DNA from: Micromonospora endophytica
GTDB lineage: Bacteria > Actinomycetota > Actinomycetes > Mycobacteriales > Micromonosporaceae
Assembly (NCBI RefSeq): GCF_003236305.1
Contig: NZ_POTX01000010.1
Coordinates: forward strand, 1-53,217
Length of the DNA stretch: 53,217 bases
Direction: 5' to 3'
The position numbers and the translations under genes are program-made. Numbering within the stretch: the first letter of the stretch is position 1; every line of letters starts with the position of its first letter. The notes under the pieces were generated by a model. It saw only the letters and a program-made list of their open reading frames with translations. It searched no databases and was not told the DNA's origin. This document shows positions 1-9,413 of the stretch, in pieces.

Positions 1-61
1 CGCCCCGGCCCGCCCGGTGCCGCCCCCGCCGGGCCGCAGGCGGAGAGGGGACAGAGGGTAG

Positions 62-1336
62 ATGACTCCGGAGGAGATTCTCGCCGCCGACGCCGCGCAC
101 GTCTGGCATCCGTACGCCGCGTTGCCGCCGGCGGTGCCGCCCTACCTGGTGGAGAGCGCCGAAGGTGTACGACTGCGCCTGGCCGACGGGCGTGAGCTGG
201 TCGACGGCATGTCGTCCTGGTGGGCGGCGATCCACGGCTACCGGCATCCGGTGCTGGATGCCGCGGTCACCGACCAGGTGGGCCGGATGAGCCATGTGAT
301 GTTCGGCGGCCTGACCCATGCTCCCGCCGTGGAGTTGGCTCGCACCCTCGTCGAGTTGGCGCCGGAGGGGCTGGAACACGTGTTCCTGGCCGACTCCGGC
401 TCGGTGAGCGTCGAGGTCGCGGTCAAGATGTGCCTGCAGTACCAGCGGGCCGTCGGTCGGCCGCAGCGTCGCCGGCTGGGCACCTGGCGGGGCGGCTACC
501 ACGGCGACACCTTCCATCCGATGAGTGTGTGCGATCCCGAGGGCGGCATGCACCATCTCTGGCGGGACGTGCTGCCCCGGCAGGTCTTCGCTCCGATGCC
601 GCCCGCCGACCACGGGTCCACACCGGACCCTGGGTACGAGGCGGTGCTGGTCGAGGCGGTCGAGCGGCACGCCGACGAACTGGCGGCGGTGATCGTCGAG
701 CCGGTGGTGCAGGGCACCGGGGGGATGCGTTTCCACCATCCGCACTATCTGCGGGTGCTGCGCGAGGTGACCCGGGCCCACGACGTGCTGCTGATCTTCG
801 ACGAGATCGCCACCGGGTTCGGCCGTACCGGGACGATGTTCGCCGCCGAGCAGGCCGGAGTCGCCCCGGACGTGATGTGCGTGGGCAAGGCGCTCACCGG
901 CGGCTACCTGACGCTTGCCGCGGCGCTCTGCACGGCGGAGATCGCGCGAGGCATCCGCTCCGGAGGGGTGTTGGCGCACGGGCCGACCTTCATGGGCAAT
1001 CCGCTGGCCTGTGCGGTCGCCAATGCCTCCCTGGCCCTGCTGCGTACGGAGAACTGGGCCACGCAGGTGTCGCGGCTTCAACGGGGCCTGCGGGCCGGCC
1101 TGGAGCCGCTGCGACCGTTGCCGGGTGTGGTGGACGTGCGGGTGCTCGGCGGGATCGGTGTGGTGCAGCTCGACCACCAGGTGGACATCCCGGCGGCCAC
1201 CGCTGCCGCGGTGGCGCGGGGGGTGTGGCTGCGGCCGTTCCGGGACCTGATCTACACCATGCCGCCGTACGTCACCGACGACGCCGACCTGGCGCTGATC
1301 GCAGCCGGGATCGGGGCGGCGGTCACGGCAGCCTGA
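62..1336 (+). CDS. bioA: Adenosylmethionine-8-amino-7-oxononanoate aminotransferase (biotin synthesis)
   Basis: A 424-residue class III PLP-dependent aminotransferase, full length for BioA. It converts 7-keto-8-aminopelargonate to 7,8-diaminopelargonate with S-adenosylmethionine as amino donor, in the cytoplasm. Visible signatures are [12 protein letters not shown] near residue 50, which is characteristic of BioA over other class III enzymes, RGGYHGDT in the middle, [13 protein letters not shown] as the PLP-ring aspartate motif, and VGKALTGGY with the Schiff-base lysine. The ATG start follows a purine-rich ribosome site (gagggtag). Other biotin genes are not in the window and may lie upstream. 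The next gene, pyrF, is 78 bases downstream and unrelated in pathway. Confidence 0.95.
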   Translation: MTPEEILAADAAHVWHPYAALPPAVPPYLVESAEGVRLRLADGRELVDGMSSWWAAIHGYRHPVLDAAVTDQVGRMSHVMFGGLTHAPAVELARTLVELAPEGLEHVFLADSGSVSVEVAVKMCLQYQRAVGRPQRRRLGTWRGGYHGDTFHPMSVCDPEGGMHHLWRDVLPRQVFAPMPPADHGSTPDPGYEAVLVEAVERHADELAAVIVEPVVQGTGGMRFHHPHYLRVLREVTRAHDVLLIFDEIATGFGRTGTMFAAEQAGVAPDVMCVGKALTGGYLTLAAALCTAEIARGIRSGGVLAHGPTFMGNPLACAVANASLALLRTENWATQVSRLQRGLRAGLEPLRPLPGVVDVRVLGGIGVVQLDHQVDIPAATAAAVARGVWLRPFRDLIYTMPPYVTDDADLALIAAGIGAAVTAA

Positions 1337-1414
1337 GCAGTCAGGCAGTGACGCCCGGTCCCATTTGAGTAGTCGGACAGGGCAGATTGAGTATGAGAGA
1401 GAGGCGCTGACGGA

Positions 1415-2251
1415 ATGGAGAGCTTCGGCGTACGGCTGGATCGGGCCGTTAGGGAGCGAGGACCGCTCTGTGTCGGGATTGATCCGCACCCGGAATTGTT
1501 GGCCCGCTGGGGCCTCGCCGACGACGTCGACGGGTTGGAGCGGTTCGCCCGGACCGTCGTGGACGCCCTCGGTGACCGGGTTGCGGTGATCAAGCCCCAG
1601 TCGGCGTTCTTCGAGCGATTCGGGTCTCAAGGGCTGGCGATCCTTGAGTCAACTATCCGACAGTTACGCGAGCGTGGCTCGCTCGTTCTGCTTGACGTCA
1701 AGCGCGGCGACATCGGATCTACAGTTCGTGCGTACGCTTCGGCGTATCTTGATCCATCCAGTCCCGTATATGTCGACGCGATCACCGCGAGTCCTTTTCT
1801 GGGCGTCGGATCGCTCGCGCCGATGTTCGAGTTGGCCGCCGAGCACGGGGGCGGAGTCTTCGTTCTGGCGCTCACCTCCAACCCTGAGGGCGCCTCGGTC
1901 CAGCGCGCCCGCGCCGCTGACGGGCGTACCGTCGCGCAGCTGGTTATCGATGAGATTGCCCAGCTCAACGCGGGTGCTCAACCACTCGGAAGCATCGGCC
2001 TGGTGATCGGCGCGACGGTCGGCGAGACCGGCTGTGACCTGTCGCGGGTGAACGGCCCACTGCTCGCGCCGGGCCTCGGTGCGCAGGGCGCGACCGCAGC
2101 GGATCTGCGCGCGGTGTTCGGTCCGGCGTTGCCCACGGTGCTGCCGTCGTACTCCCGTGAGGTGTTGGGAGCGGGCCCACGCCCGGAGGCGTTGCGGGCC
2201 GCGGCGGACCGCGCGGTGAGCGACTGCCGGGGCGTTCTGGCGATGTCATGA
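1415..2251 (+). CDS. pyrF: Orotidine 5'-phosphate decarboxylase, type 2
   Basis: Decarboxylates OMP to UMP, the last step of de novo pyrimidine synthesis. The 278 residues match the long actinobacterial/mycobacterial subfamily. Motifs seen are VGIDPHPELL at the N-terminus, VIKPQSAFFERFG, the catalytic LLDVKRGDIGST (the Asp/Lys/Asp network) and a late VIGATVGETG phosphate-binding loop. The ATG follows a gagaggcg-type ribosome site. The middle third of the gene (about 1600-1800) is noticeably poorer in third-position GC than its neighbours and holds an in-frame TTA leucine codon at 1664-1666, while the last 250 bases look normal. The reading frame and catalytic residues are intact, so it should be functional. 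It is followed by the conserved neighbour mihF. Confidence 0.93.
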   Translation: MESFGVRLDRAVRERGPLCVGIDPHPELLARWGLADDVDGLERFARTVVDALGDRVAVIKPQSAFFERFGSQGLAILESTIRQLRERGSLVLLDVKRGDIGSTVRAYASAYLDPSSPVYVDAITASPFLGVGSLAPMFELAAEHGGGVFVLALTSNPEGASVQRARAADGRTVAQLVIDEIAQLNAGAQPLGSIGLVIGATVGETGCDLSRVNGPLLAPGLGAQGATAADLRAVFGPALPTVLPSYSREVLGAGPRPEALRAAADRAVSDCRGVLAMS

Positions 2252-2422
2252 CTGACTGACGGGTCGGTCACTTTGTGGTGATGGTCGCGCGCCCACGTTG
2301 CCGAAAGCTCCGTTGACCGCTAGTTTTCCCCGCGCTGGGAACCCCTTGGTTCACAGCGACACCACGTTTCACAGATGCGGCGGTGCGACCCGCCCGTCGC
2401 GATAGGGACCTGAGGAGAACTG

Positions 2423-2740
2423 GTGCCGCTCCCGTCACTGACCCCTGAGCAGCGCGCAGCCGCGCTGGAGAAGGCCGCGGAGATCCGCAAAGCCCGTGCC
2501 GAGCTGAAGGAGCAGCTCAAGCAGGGCAAGACCACCCTTGCTGCCGTCCTTGAGCGGGCCGAGTCCGACGATGTCGTCGGCAAGCTCAAGGTGTCGGCCG
2601 TGCTCCAGGCGATGCCGGGCATCGGCAAGATCCGGGCCACCCAGATCATGGAGAAGCTCAAGATCGCCGACAGCCGTCGCCTGCGTGGCCTCGGCGAGCA
2701 GCAGCGCAAGGCCCTGCTTGGGGAGTTCGCCGCCAACTGA
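2423..2740 (+). CDS. mihF: Integration host factor, actinobacterial type (mIHF)
   Basis: A 105-residue basic nucleoid protein of the actinobacterial mIHF family, unrelated to the HU/IHF fold of proteobacteria. It starts with the conserved SLTPEQRAAALEKA helix, continues through a charged helix (KARAELKEQLKQGKTTL) and carries the helix-two-turns-helix DNA-binding segment around AMPGIGKIRATQIMEKL (residues about 68-84). In mycobacteria and Streptomyces it bends DNA and affects chromosome compaction. GTG is the start because a gaggag site sits 5 bases upstream. It lies in the conserved pyrF-mihF-gmk-rpoZ order. The 171-base gap upstream presumably holds its promoter; no clear hexamers were assigned. 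Confidence 0.93.
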   Translation: MPLPSLTPEQRAAALEKAAEIRKARAELKEQLKQGKTTLAAVLERAESDDVVGKLKVSAVLQAMPGIGKIRATQIMEKLKIADSRRLRGLGEQQRKALLGEFAAN

Positions 2741-2766
2741 GCAACGGCTGCGTGTAGAAACAAGCA

Positions 2767-3300
2767 GTGAGCTTGGATGACGAGGCGCGCCCGGCGACTC
2801 GGCTCACTGTCCTGGCCAGCCCATCCGGTGCCGGCAGGGAGAGTGTCGTCGAGTTGGTCCGGGCGCGTTCTCCGTCAGTGTGGACGCCGGTCACGCTCAC
2901 CACCCGGCCACGTCGGCAGGGCGAGCGGGACGGCGTCCATCGGCTCTTCGTCGCAGCGGCGGAGTTCGACCGCCGGGTCGCCGCCGGCGAACTGCTGGAG
3001 TGGAGCCGGTTCGGCGCACACCGGCGGGGCACCGAGCTGGCCCCGCTGCGGTGCCGGGTCGCCGCCGGTCAGCCGGTCCTGCTGCCCCTGGACCTCGACG
3101 GGGCGCTGCTGGTCCGGGCCGCGTGGCCCGGAGCGCTGCTCGTCCTGCTCCATCCGCCCGGACGACTTCCCGACCCGGCCGCGACGGTGGCCTTCGACCG
3201 CTGCCTGTCCCACGACCGAACCGAGCGCGTGGTGAACGAGCTGGTAGGATTCATCGGTTCTTCCTTCCTGGCTCCGGCCCGGCCGCGTCCGCGCGGTTGA
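2767..3300 (+). CDS. gmk: Degenerate guanylate kinase-like protein
   Basis: It occupies the syntenic position of gmk between mihF and rpoZ and aligns along the Gmk fold, but key parts are altered. The P-loop reads SPSGAGRES, with arginine in place of the nearly invariant lysine. The GMP-binding tyrosine of the G-V-x-Y element is lost (DGVHRLF), and the later Y-G-T is RRGT. The stretch that normally carries the LID arginines (an R-x-x-G-R-G-T-E region) is missing: PPGRLPDPAAT runs almost directly into the C-terminal helix region. The GELLEW motif and a D-x-D-G-A strand remain. At 177 residues it is shorter than most actinobacterial Gmks. The frame is open throughout, so this is not a simple frameshift. 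It may be a non-catalytic paralogue or a divergent kinase. The GTG start is uncertain because the ribosome site is weak. Confidence 0.7.
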   Translation: MSLDDEARPATRLTVLASPSGAGRESVVELVRARSPSVWTPVTLTTRPRRQGERDGVHRLFVAAAEFDRRVAAGELLEWSRFGAHRRGTELAPLRCRVAAGQPVLLPLDLDGALLVRAAWPGALLVLLHPPGRLPDPAATVAFDRCLSHDRTERVVNELVGFIGSSFLAPARPRPRG

Positions 3301-3351
3301 GCGCCGGCACCGCGGCAACGCGGTCCGTGCGAAAGACGCAGAGGTTTATCC

Positions 3352-3615
3352 GTGGGATCCATCGCCAACCCCGAAGGCATCACCAACCCGCCGATCGACG
3401 AGCTCCTGGAGAAGACGACGTCGAAGTACGCGCTTGTCATCTTCGCGGCCAAGCGCGCGCGTCAGGTCAACGCCTACTACAGCCAGCTCGGCGAGGGCCT
3501 GCTCGAATACGTCGGCCCGCTGGTCGAGACCACCCCGCAGGAGAAGCCGCTCTCCATCGCGATGCGTGAGATCAACGCCGGCCTGCTCACCGCCGAGCCG
3601 ACCGACCAGCCGTAA
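3352..3615 (+). CDS. rpoZ: RNA polymerase omega subunit
   Basis: An 87-residue omega subunit that helps fold and retain the beta-prime subunit in RNA polymerase. Recognisable parts are the [20 protein letters not shown] helix, the [12 protein letters not shown] motif with the conserved RARQ core, and a C-terminal segment ending [14 protein letters not shown], as in other actinobacteria. It sits in the expected place between the gmk-like gene and coaBC, with only 14 bases before coaBC. The GTG start was chosen because it gives the usual short N-terminal extension before the conserved helix; the ribosome site upstream is only moderate. Confidence 0.95.
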   Translation: MGSIANPEGITNPPIDELLEKTTSKYALVIFAAKRARQVNAYYSQLGEGLLEYVGPLVETTPQEKPLSIAMREINAGLLTAEPTDQP

Positions 3616-3629
3616 ACCCGCCCGTCACG

Positions 3630-4865
3630 ATGAGCGCCCGGATCATCCTCGGGGTGGGTGGCGGCATCGCCGCCTACAAGGCGTGTGAGCTGTTGCGCCT
3701 CCTCACCGAGTCGGGCCATGCGGTGCGGGTCGTGCCGACCGCCGCCGCGCTGCGGTTCGTCGGCGCGCCGACCTGGGCGGCGCTCTCCGGCCATCCGGTC
3801 GCCGAGGACGTCTGGACCGACGTGCACGAGGTGCCGCATGTTCGCCTCGGCCAACAGGCCGACCTGGTGGTGGTCGCTCCGGCCACCGCCGACCTGCTGG
3901 CCAAGGCCGCCCAGGGGCTCGCCGACGACCTGCTCACCAACACCCTGCTCACCGCCCGCTGCCCGGTGCTGCTGGCACCGGCCATGCACACCGAGATGTG
4001 GGAGCACCCGGCCACCTCCGCCAACGTCGCCACGTTGCGAGCCCGGGGCGTACGGGTGATCGAACCGGCGGTGGGGCGGCTCACCGGTGCCGACACCGGC
4101 AAGGGCCGGTTGCCCGACCCGGCGGAGATCTTCGCCGTCGCCCGGCGGGCCCTGGCCCGCGGCCTCGGCGCACCTGCGGACCTGACCGGCCGGCACGTGG
4201 TGATCACCGCTGGCGGCACCCGGGAGCCACTGGACCCGGTGCGGTTCCTCGGCAACCGTTCCTCCGGCAAGCAGGGGTACGCCTTCGCCCGGTCCGCTGT
4301 CGCCCGGGGTGCCCGGGTGACGTTGATCTCGGCGAACGTCACGCTGCCCGATCCGGCCGGGGCGGACCTGGTCCGGGTCGGTAGCACCGCGGAGTTGCGC
4401 GAGGCGACGCTGACGGCGGCGGTCGGGGCCGACGCGGTGGTGATGGCGGCGGCTCCGGCCGATTTCCGGCCCGCGACCTACTCAACTGGCAAAATCAAGA
4501 AGTCGGACGACGGCGTGGCGCCCACCATCGACCTGGTGACCAACCCGGACATCGCCGCCGAGCTGGGCCAGCGTCGTCGACCGGAACAGGTGCTGGTGGT
4601 GTTCGCCGCGGAGACCGGCGACGCGGAGGCCAACGGGCGGGCCAAGCTCGCCCGTAAGCGGGCCGACCTCATCGTGATCAACGAGGTGGGCCCGGACAAG
4701 GTCTTCGGTGCCGAGACGAACGCCGCCACCGTCATCGGCGCGGACGGTTCGGTCAACCGGATGCCCGAACGGTCCAAAGAGGACCTGGCTGACGACGTGT
4801 GGGATCTGGTGGTCGCCCGGTTCCCGGACGGCACCTCCCGGCCGTTGGACGATGGCAACCGTTGA
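3630..4865 (+). CDS. coaBC: Bifunctional phosphopantothenoylcysteine decarboxylase / phosphopantothenate-cysteine ligase
   Basis: Two consecutive steps of coenzyme A synthesis in one 411-residue protein. The N-terminal flavoprotein half (CoaC, about residues 1-185) shows the GGGIAAYKACELLR start and the PAMHTEMWEHPAT active-site segment; the histidine in place of the usual Asn in P-x-M-N is common in actinobacteria. The C-terminal half (CoaB, about 190-405) shows ITAGGTREPLDPVRFLGNRS, AAPADFRP and a KIKKSDDG lysine motif. The gene follows rpoZ after 14 bases and precedes metK, the usual actinobacterial order, so it is probably cotranscribed with them. Confidence 0.96.
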   Translation: MSARIILGVGGGIAAYKACELLRLLTESGHAVRVVPTAAALRFVGAPTWAALSGHPVAEDVWTDVHEVPHVRLGQQADLVVVAPATADLLAKAAQGLADDLLTNTLLTARCPVLLAPAMHTEMWEHPATSANVATLRARGVRVIEPAVGRLTGADTGKGRLPDPAEIFAVARRALARGLGAPADLTGRHVVITAGGTREPLDPVRFLGNRSSGKQGYAFARSAVARGARVTLISANVTLPDPAGADLVRVGSTAELREATLTAAVGADAVVMAAAPADFRPATYSTGKIKKSDDGVAPTIDLVTNPDIAAELGQRRRPEQVLVVFAAETGDAEANGRAKLARKRADLIVINEVGPDKVFGAETNAATVIGADGSVNRMPERSKEDLADDVWDLVVARFPDGTSRPLDDGNR

Positions 4866-4928
4866 CCTGAAGCACTGCTGCCGGTGGCTACACTGCCGCA
4901 GTACGACATCCAAAATTTTAGGAGTGCC

Positions 4929-6122
<1,194 letters not shown>

Positions 6123-6132
6123 CCGGCGACAG

Positions 6133-6173
6133 GCGCGACGACCGGCGGCCCGCTGACGGGTCGCCGGTCGCGC
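6133..6173 (+). terminator. Strong hairpin at the metK-priA junction
   Basis: Left arm GCGCG then ACCGGCG (6133-6137 and 6141-6147) pairs with right arm CGCCGGTCGCGC (6162-6173), leaving a three-base bulge and a loop of about 14 bases. There is no T-run after it, so rho-independent termination is doubtful. It could be an attenuating or RNA-stability element between metK and priA, or simply part of the priA coding sequence if translation begins upstream of 6188. Confidence 0.35.
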
Positions 6174-6187
6174 GTGTCTGCGTCGAC

Positions 6188-8146
6188 GTGCCGCTGGCTC
6201 ACCTGGACCGCCTGTTCGACTATCTGGTCCCGCAGGCGTTGGCCGCCGACGCGGTGCCGGGGGTCCGGGTGAAGGTGCGCTTCGCCGGCCAGCTCGTCGA
6301 CGGGTGGCTGCTGGAACGGGCCGAGCGCTCCGACCACCCCCGGCTGGCGTACCTGGAGAAGCTGGTCTCACCGGTGCCGGTGCTGGCGCCCGAGGTGGCC
6401 CGGCTGGCCCGGGCCGTCGCCGACCGATACGCCGGCAGCCTGGCCGACGTGCTGCGGCTGGCGGTGCCACCCCGGCACGCCCGGGTGGAGAAGGAAACCA
6501 CCGCCCCGGCCACCCCGCCGCAGGAGCCAAGCGCGTCGCAGGAGCCGGACGTGGTCCAGGAGCCGGGCGTGGTCCAGGAGCCGAGCGCGGCGGGGGAGCC
6601 GAGCGGGTGGCAGGACTATCCGGCCGGTCCGGCGCTGCTGCGTGCGCTCGCCGAGGACCGCGCGCCCAAGGCGGTGTGGTCGGCGTTGCCGGGGGAGGAC
6701 TGGGCGGCCCGCTACGCCGAACTGGTCGCCGCCACCGTGGCCGCCGGCCGGGGTGCACTGGTGGTGGTCGCCGACGGGCGGGACCTGGACCGGCTCGACG
6801 CGGCGCTGACCGCGACCCTCGGACCGGGCCGGCACGTGTGCCTCTCCGCCGCGCTCGGGCCGGCGCGACGGTACCGCGCCTTCCTCGCCGCCCGCCGTGC
6901 CGACGCGCCGGTGGTGATCGGCACCCGGGCGGCCATGTTCGCCCCGGTGGCAAGGCTCGGTCTGGTGGCGATCTGGGACGACGGCGACGACCTGCACGCC
7001 GAGCCTCGGGCACCGTACCCGCACGCCCGGGACGTGCTGCTCACCCGGGCCCAGCTCGAAAACGCCGCCGCGCTCGTCGGTGGTTTCGCGCGTACCGCCG
7101 AGGCGCAACTGCTCGTGGAGACCGGTTGGGCCCGGGAGGTGGTCGCCGACCGGGCGGTGCTGCGGGCGCGTACCCCCGCCGTCACACCGACCGGCGACGA
7201 CCCGCAGCTGGCCCGCGACCCGGCCGCGGCCACCGCCCGGCTACCCAGCCTGGCCTGGACCGCCGCGCGCGAGGCGTTGCGGGCCGAACTGCCGGTCCTG
7301 GTCCAGGTGCCGCGCCGGGGCTACCTGCCCTCGGTGGCCTGCGCCGAGTGTCGGGCCCCGGCCCGCTGCCCGCACTGCGCCGGACCGCTGGCGTTGCCGT
7401 CGGCCGGCGGGGCGCCCGCCTGCCGTTGGTGTGCCCGGGTCGCCGCCGCGTACGCCTGCCCGCACTGTGGCGGGCGGCGGCTACGGGCCTCGGTCGTCGG
7501 GGCCCGGCGCACCGCCGAGGAACTGGGCCGGGCCTTTCCTGGTGTGCCGGTGCGTACCTCGGGGCGGGAGGAGGTGCTGGCGGAGGTGCCCGGTGGCGCC
7601 GGCCTGGTGATCGCGACCCCGGGTGCCGAACCGGTGGCCAACGGTGGCTACGGCGCGGTGCTGCTGCTGGACACCTGGGCGCTGCTCACCCGGGCCGACC
7701 TGCGGGCCGGTGAGGAGGCGCTGCGGCGGTGGACGGCCGCGGCGGCGCTGGCCCGACCCGCTGCCGCCGGTGGCCGGGTGGTGGTGGTCGCCGACGGCGC
7801 GCTCGCGCCGGTGCAGGCGCTGCTGCGCTGGGACGCGCCCTGGTTCGCCGCGCGGGAACTGGCCGAGCGGCGGGAGTTGGGTTTTCCGCCAGCGGTCCGG
7901 ATGGCGAGCGTCACCGGAGTGCCCGACGCCGTGGCCGACCTGCTGGCGCAGGCGCGGCTGCCCGACGGGGCGGAACTGCTCGGTCCGGTGCCGGCCGACG
8001 GTGAGCGGGAGCGGATGCTGGTCCGGGTGCCGCGGGCCCGGGCCGCCGCGCTGGCCGAGGCGCTGCACGTGGCAGCCGGGGTACGCAGCGCCCGCAAGGC
8101 GGCCGATCCGGTACGTGTGCAGATCGACCCGCTCGCGCTGTTCTGA
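6188..8146 (+). CDS. priA: Primosomal protein N' PriA, actinobacterial helicase-defective type
   Basis: PriA recognises stalled replication forks. The N-terminal 3'-end-binding domain is seen in PLAHLDRLFDYLVP. The central ATPase is degenerate: no GxxGxGKT P-loop and WDDGDD where DEHH is expected, as known for actinobacterial PriA. Zinc pairs are intact: CAEC, CPHC, CRWC and CPHC in the second half. A low-complexity linker (6520-6605) has repeated Gln-Glu-Pro units and separates the N-terminal domain from the ATPase core. The true start is unclear: codons just upstream of 6188 encode SPVARVCVD, expected of PriA, yet the only start-like codon in that open frame is CTG at 6119 (or 6071), since the frame is closed by TGA at 6053. 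Confidence 0.88.
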   Translation: MPLAHLDRLFDYLVPQALAADAVPGVRVKVRFAGQLVDGWLLERAERSDHPRLAYLEKLVSPVPVLAPEVARLARAVADRYAGSLADVLRLAVPPRHARVEKETTAPATPPQEPSASQEPDVVQEPGVVQEPSAAGEPSGWQDYPAGPALLRALAEDRAPKAVWSALPGEDWAARYAELVAATVAAGRGALVVVADGRDLDRLDAALTATLGPGRHVCLSAALGPARRYRAFLAARRADAPVVIGTRAAMFAPVARLGLVAIWDDGDDLHAEPRAPYPHARDVLLTRAQLENAAALVGGFARTAEAQLLVETGWAREVVADRAVLRARTPAVTPTGDDPQLARDPAAATARLPSLAWTAAREALRAELPVLVQVPRRGYLPSVACAECRAPARCPHCAGPLALPSAGGAPACRWCARVAAAYACPHCGGRRLRASVVGARRTAEELGRAFPGVPVRTSGREEVLAEVPGGAGLVIATPGAEPVANGGYGAVLLLDTWALLTRADLRAGEEALRRWTAAAALARPAAAGGRVVVVADGALAPVQALLRWDAPWFAARELAERRELGFPPAVRMASVTGVPDAVADLLAQARLPDGAELLGPVPADGERERMLVRVPRARAAALAEALHVAAGVRSARKAADPVRVQIDPLALF

Positions 8147-8201
8147 CGTTGTCGGGCCGGTCACGGTGGGTGGCGTTCGCCGGTGGCCCCGGTGTGGGTG
8201 G

Positions 8202-8207
8202 TAGCAT
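8202..8207 (+). promoter_or_regulatory. Candidate -10 element upstream of the kinase/ParB-fold gene
   Basis: TAGCAT fits the actinobacterial TANNNT -10 pattern and is followed after 8 bases by ATG at 8216, in frame with the kinase gene. If used, transcription would start close to that ATG and the mRNA would be nearly leaderless, favouring 8216 over the GTG at 8294. No clear -35 was seen. Confidence 0.3.
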
Positions 8208-8293
8208 CGCCCGTCATGCCGACCACGGCGGGACCGCGTCGGTCCGGCGATATCAATGATCTCAATCAGCCGGTGATCAGGGGTGGACCAGTC

Positions 8294-9277
8294 GTGACCG
8301 TTCGTCAGTCGATCGTCTTCAACGGTGACCTGGGCAGCGGCAAGAGCACCGTCTCGGTAAAGATCGCCGAACGGCTCGGGCTACGCCGGGTCAGTGTCGG
8401 CGATCTCTACCGGCAGATGGCCCAGGAGCGGCAGATGACCGCTCTTCAGCTCAACCTGCACGCCGAGTTGGACCAGGCGGTCGACGGCTACGTCGACCAG
8501 CTCCAGCGGGACATCGCCGCCTCCGGTGAGAGCCTGGTCATGGACTCGCGGCTGGCCTGGCACTTCTTCACCGACGCGCTCAAGGTGCACATGATCACCG
8601 AGCCGGGTGAGGCGGCCCGCCGGGTGCTGCTGCGCCCCTCCGGTCCGGCCGAGAGCTACACCTCGCTGGAGGAGGCCAAGGCCAAGCTCAGGGAGCGCAG
8701 CGAGAGTGAACGCGGCCGCTTCCTGATCCGCTACGGCGTGGACAAGGCCCGGCTGCGCAACTACGACCTGATCTGCGACACCACCCGCGCGCCGGCCGGC
8801 GAGGTGATCGAACGCATCGTCGACGCGTACGAGGGGCGCCTCGCCCCCGAGGTGCTGCGGGGCGCGCCGCCGCTGCTGCTGCTGGACCCGGCCCGGGTCT
8901 ACCCGACCGAGGACGTCGCGGGCCTGCGTGGGCTCTGGGACTCGAACGCCGCCGAGGAGATCGCCGCCGCCGGCGAGACGGAGCTGGAGCCGCTGGAGAT
9001 CGGCTACACCGGTGAGTACTTCTTCGTGGTCAACGGGCACCGCCGCCTCAGTGCCGCCCTGCGCAGCGGGTTCCGCCTGGTGCCGGGCCGGTTGGTGGCC
9101 GAGGTCGAGGAGCCGGTGGTGGGCGACACGGGCGCCGTCGACTACTTCGCCGCGCACGCCCGGCCCAGCCTGATCCACGACTGGGCGGCGGCTCACGAGA
9201 TCCACCTGCCGTTGCCGGAGCACGCCCTGCTCGCCGGGGACGCGGTGCTGGCCGGGGAGTCCGGCAACGCCGGCTGA
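8294..9277 (+). CDS. P-loop kinase (cytidylate-kinase-like) fused to a ParB/SerK-fold domain
   Basis: The N-terminal half is a small-molecule kinase: GDLGSGKSTVS is a canonical P-loop (residues about 10-20) followed by VSVGDLYRQMA, a substrate-site pattern of cytidylate-kinase-like enzymes, and an R-rich segment (RERSESERGRF) resembling a LID. The C-terminal third contains VVNGHRRLSAALRSG near residue 245, the G-x-H-R-x-x-A box of the ParB/sulfiredoxin/serine-kinase superfamily, which binds nucleotides. The protein is 327 residues from GTG 8294 (ggggtgg ribosome site) or 353 from ATG 8216. The substrate is unknown. It sits between priA and a P450, away from cmk-type neighbours, so it is not the housekeeping CMP kinase. 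Confidence 0.75.
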   Translation: MTVRQSIVFNGDLGSGKSTVSVKIAERLGLRRVSVGDLYRQMAQERQMTALQLNLHAELDQAVDGYVDQLQRDIAASGESLVMDSRLAWHFFTDALKVHMITEPGEAARRVLLRPSGPAESYTSLEEAKAKLRERSESERGRFLIRYGVDKARLRNYDLICDTTRAPAGEVIERIVDAYEGRLAPEVLRGAPPLLLLDPARVYPTEDVAGLRGLWDSNAAEEIAAAGETELEPLEIGYTGEYFFVVNGHRRLSAALRSGFRLVPGRLVAEVEEPVVGDTGAVDYFAAHARPSLIHDWAAAHEIHLPLPEHALLAGDAVLAGESGNAG

Positions 9278-9290
9278 GCGCGCCGCGCGC

Positions 9291-9353
9291 CGCCGCCTGG
9301 AGCACGCCGCCTGGGCGGGCCGCCTGGGCACGCCGCCTGGGCACGCCGCCTGG
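9291..9353. repeat. Short tandem repeat of a 13-14 base unit
   Basis: Five copies of a CGCCGCCTGG-like core begin at 9291, 9305, 9318, 9331 and 9344, with spacers gca, agca or gggc. The period is 14, then 13 bases, so it is not a codon repeat. It fills most of the gap between the kinase fusion and the P450 gene and could arise by replication slippage. Confidence 0.7.
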
Positions 9354-9413
9354 GGCGGGCCCGCTGGCGGTGCGCGGGCATGATGGAGCCTTCGGCACAC
9401 CGGGGAGGCCATC

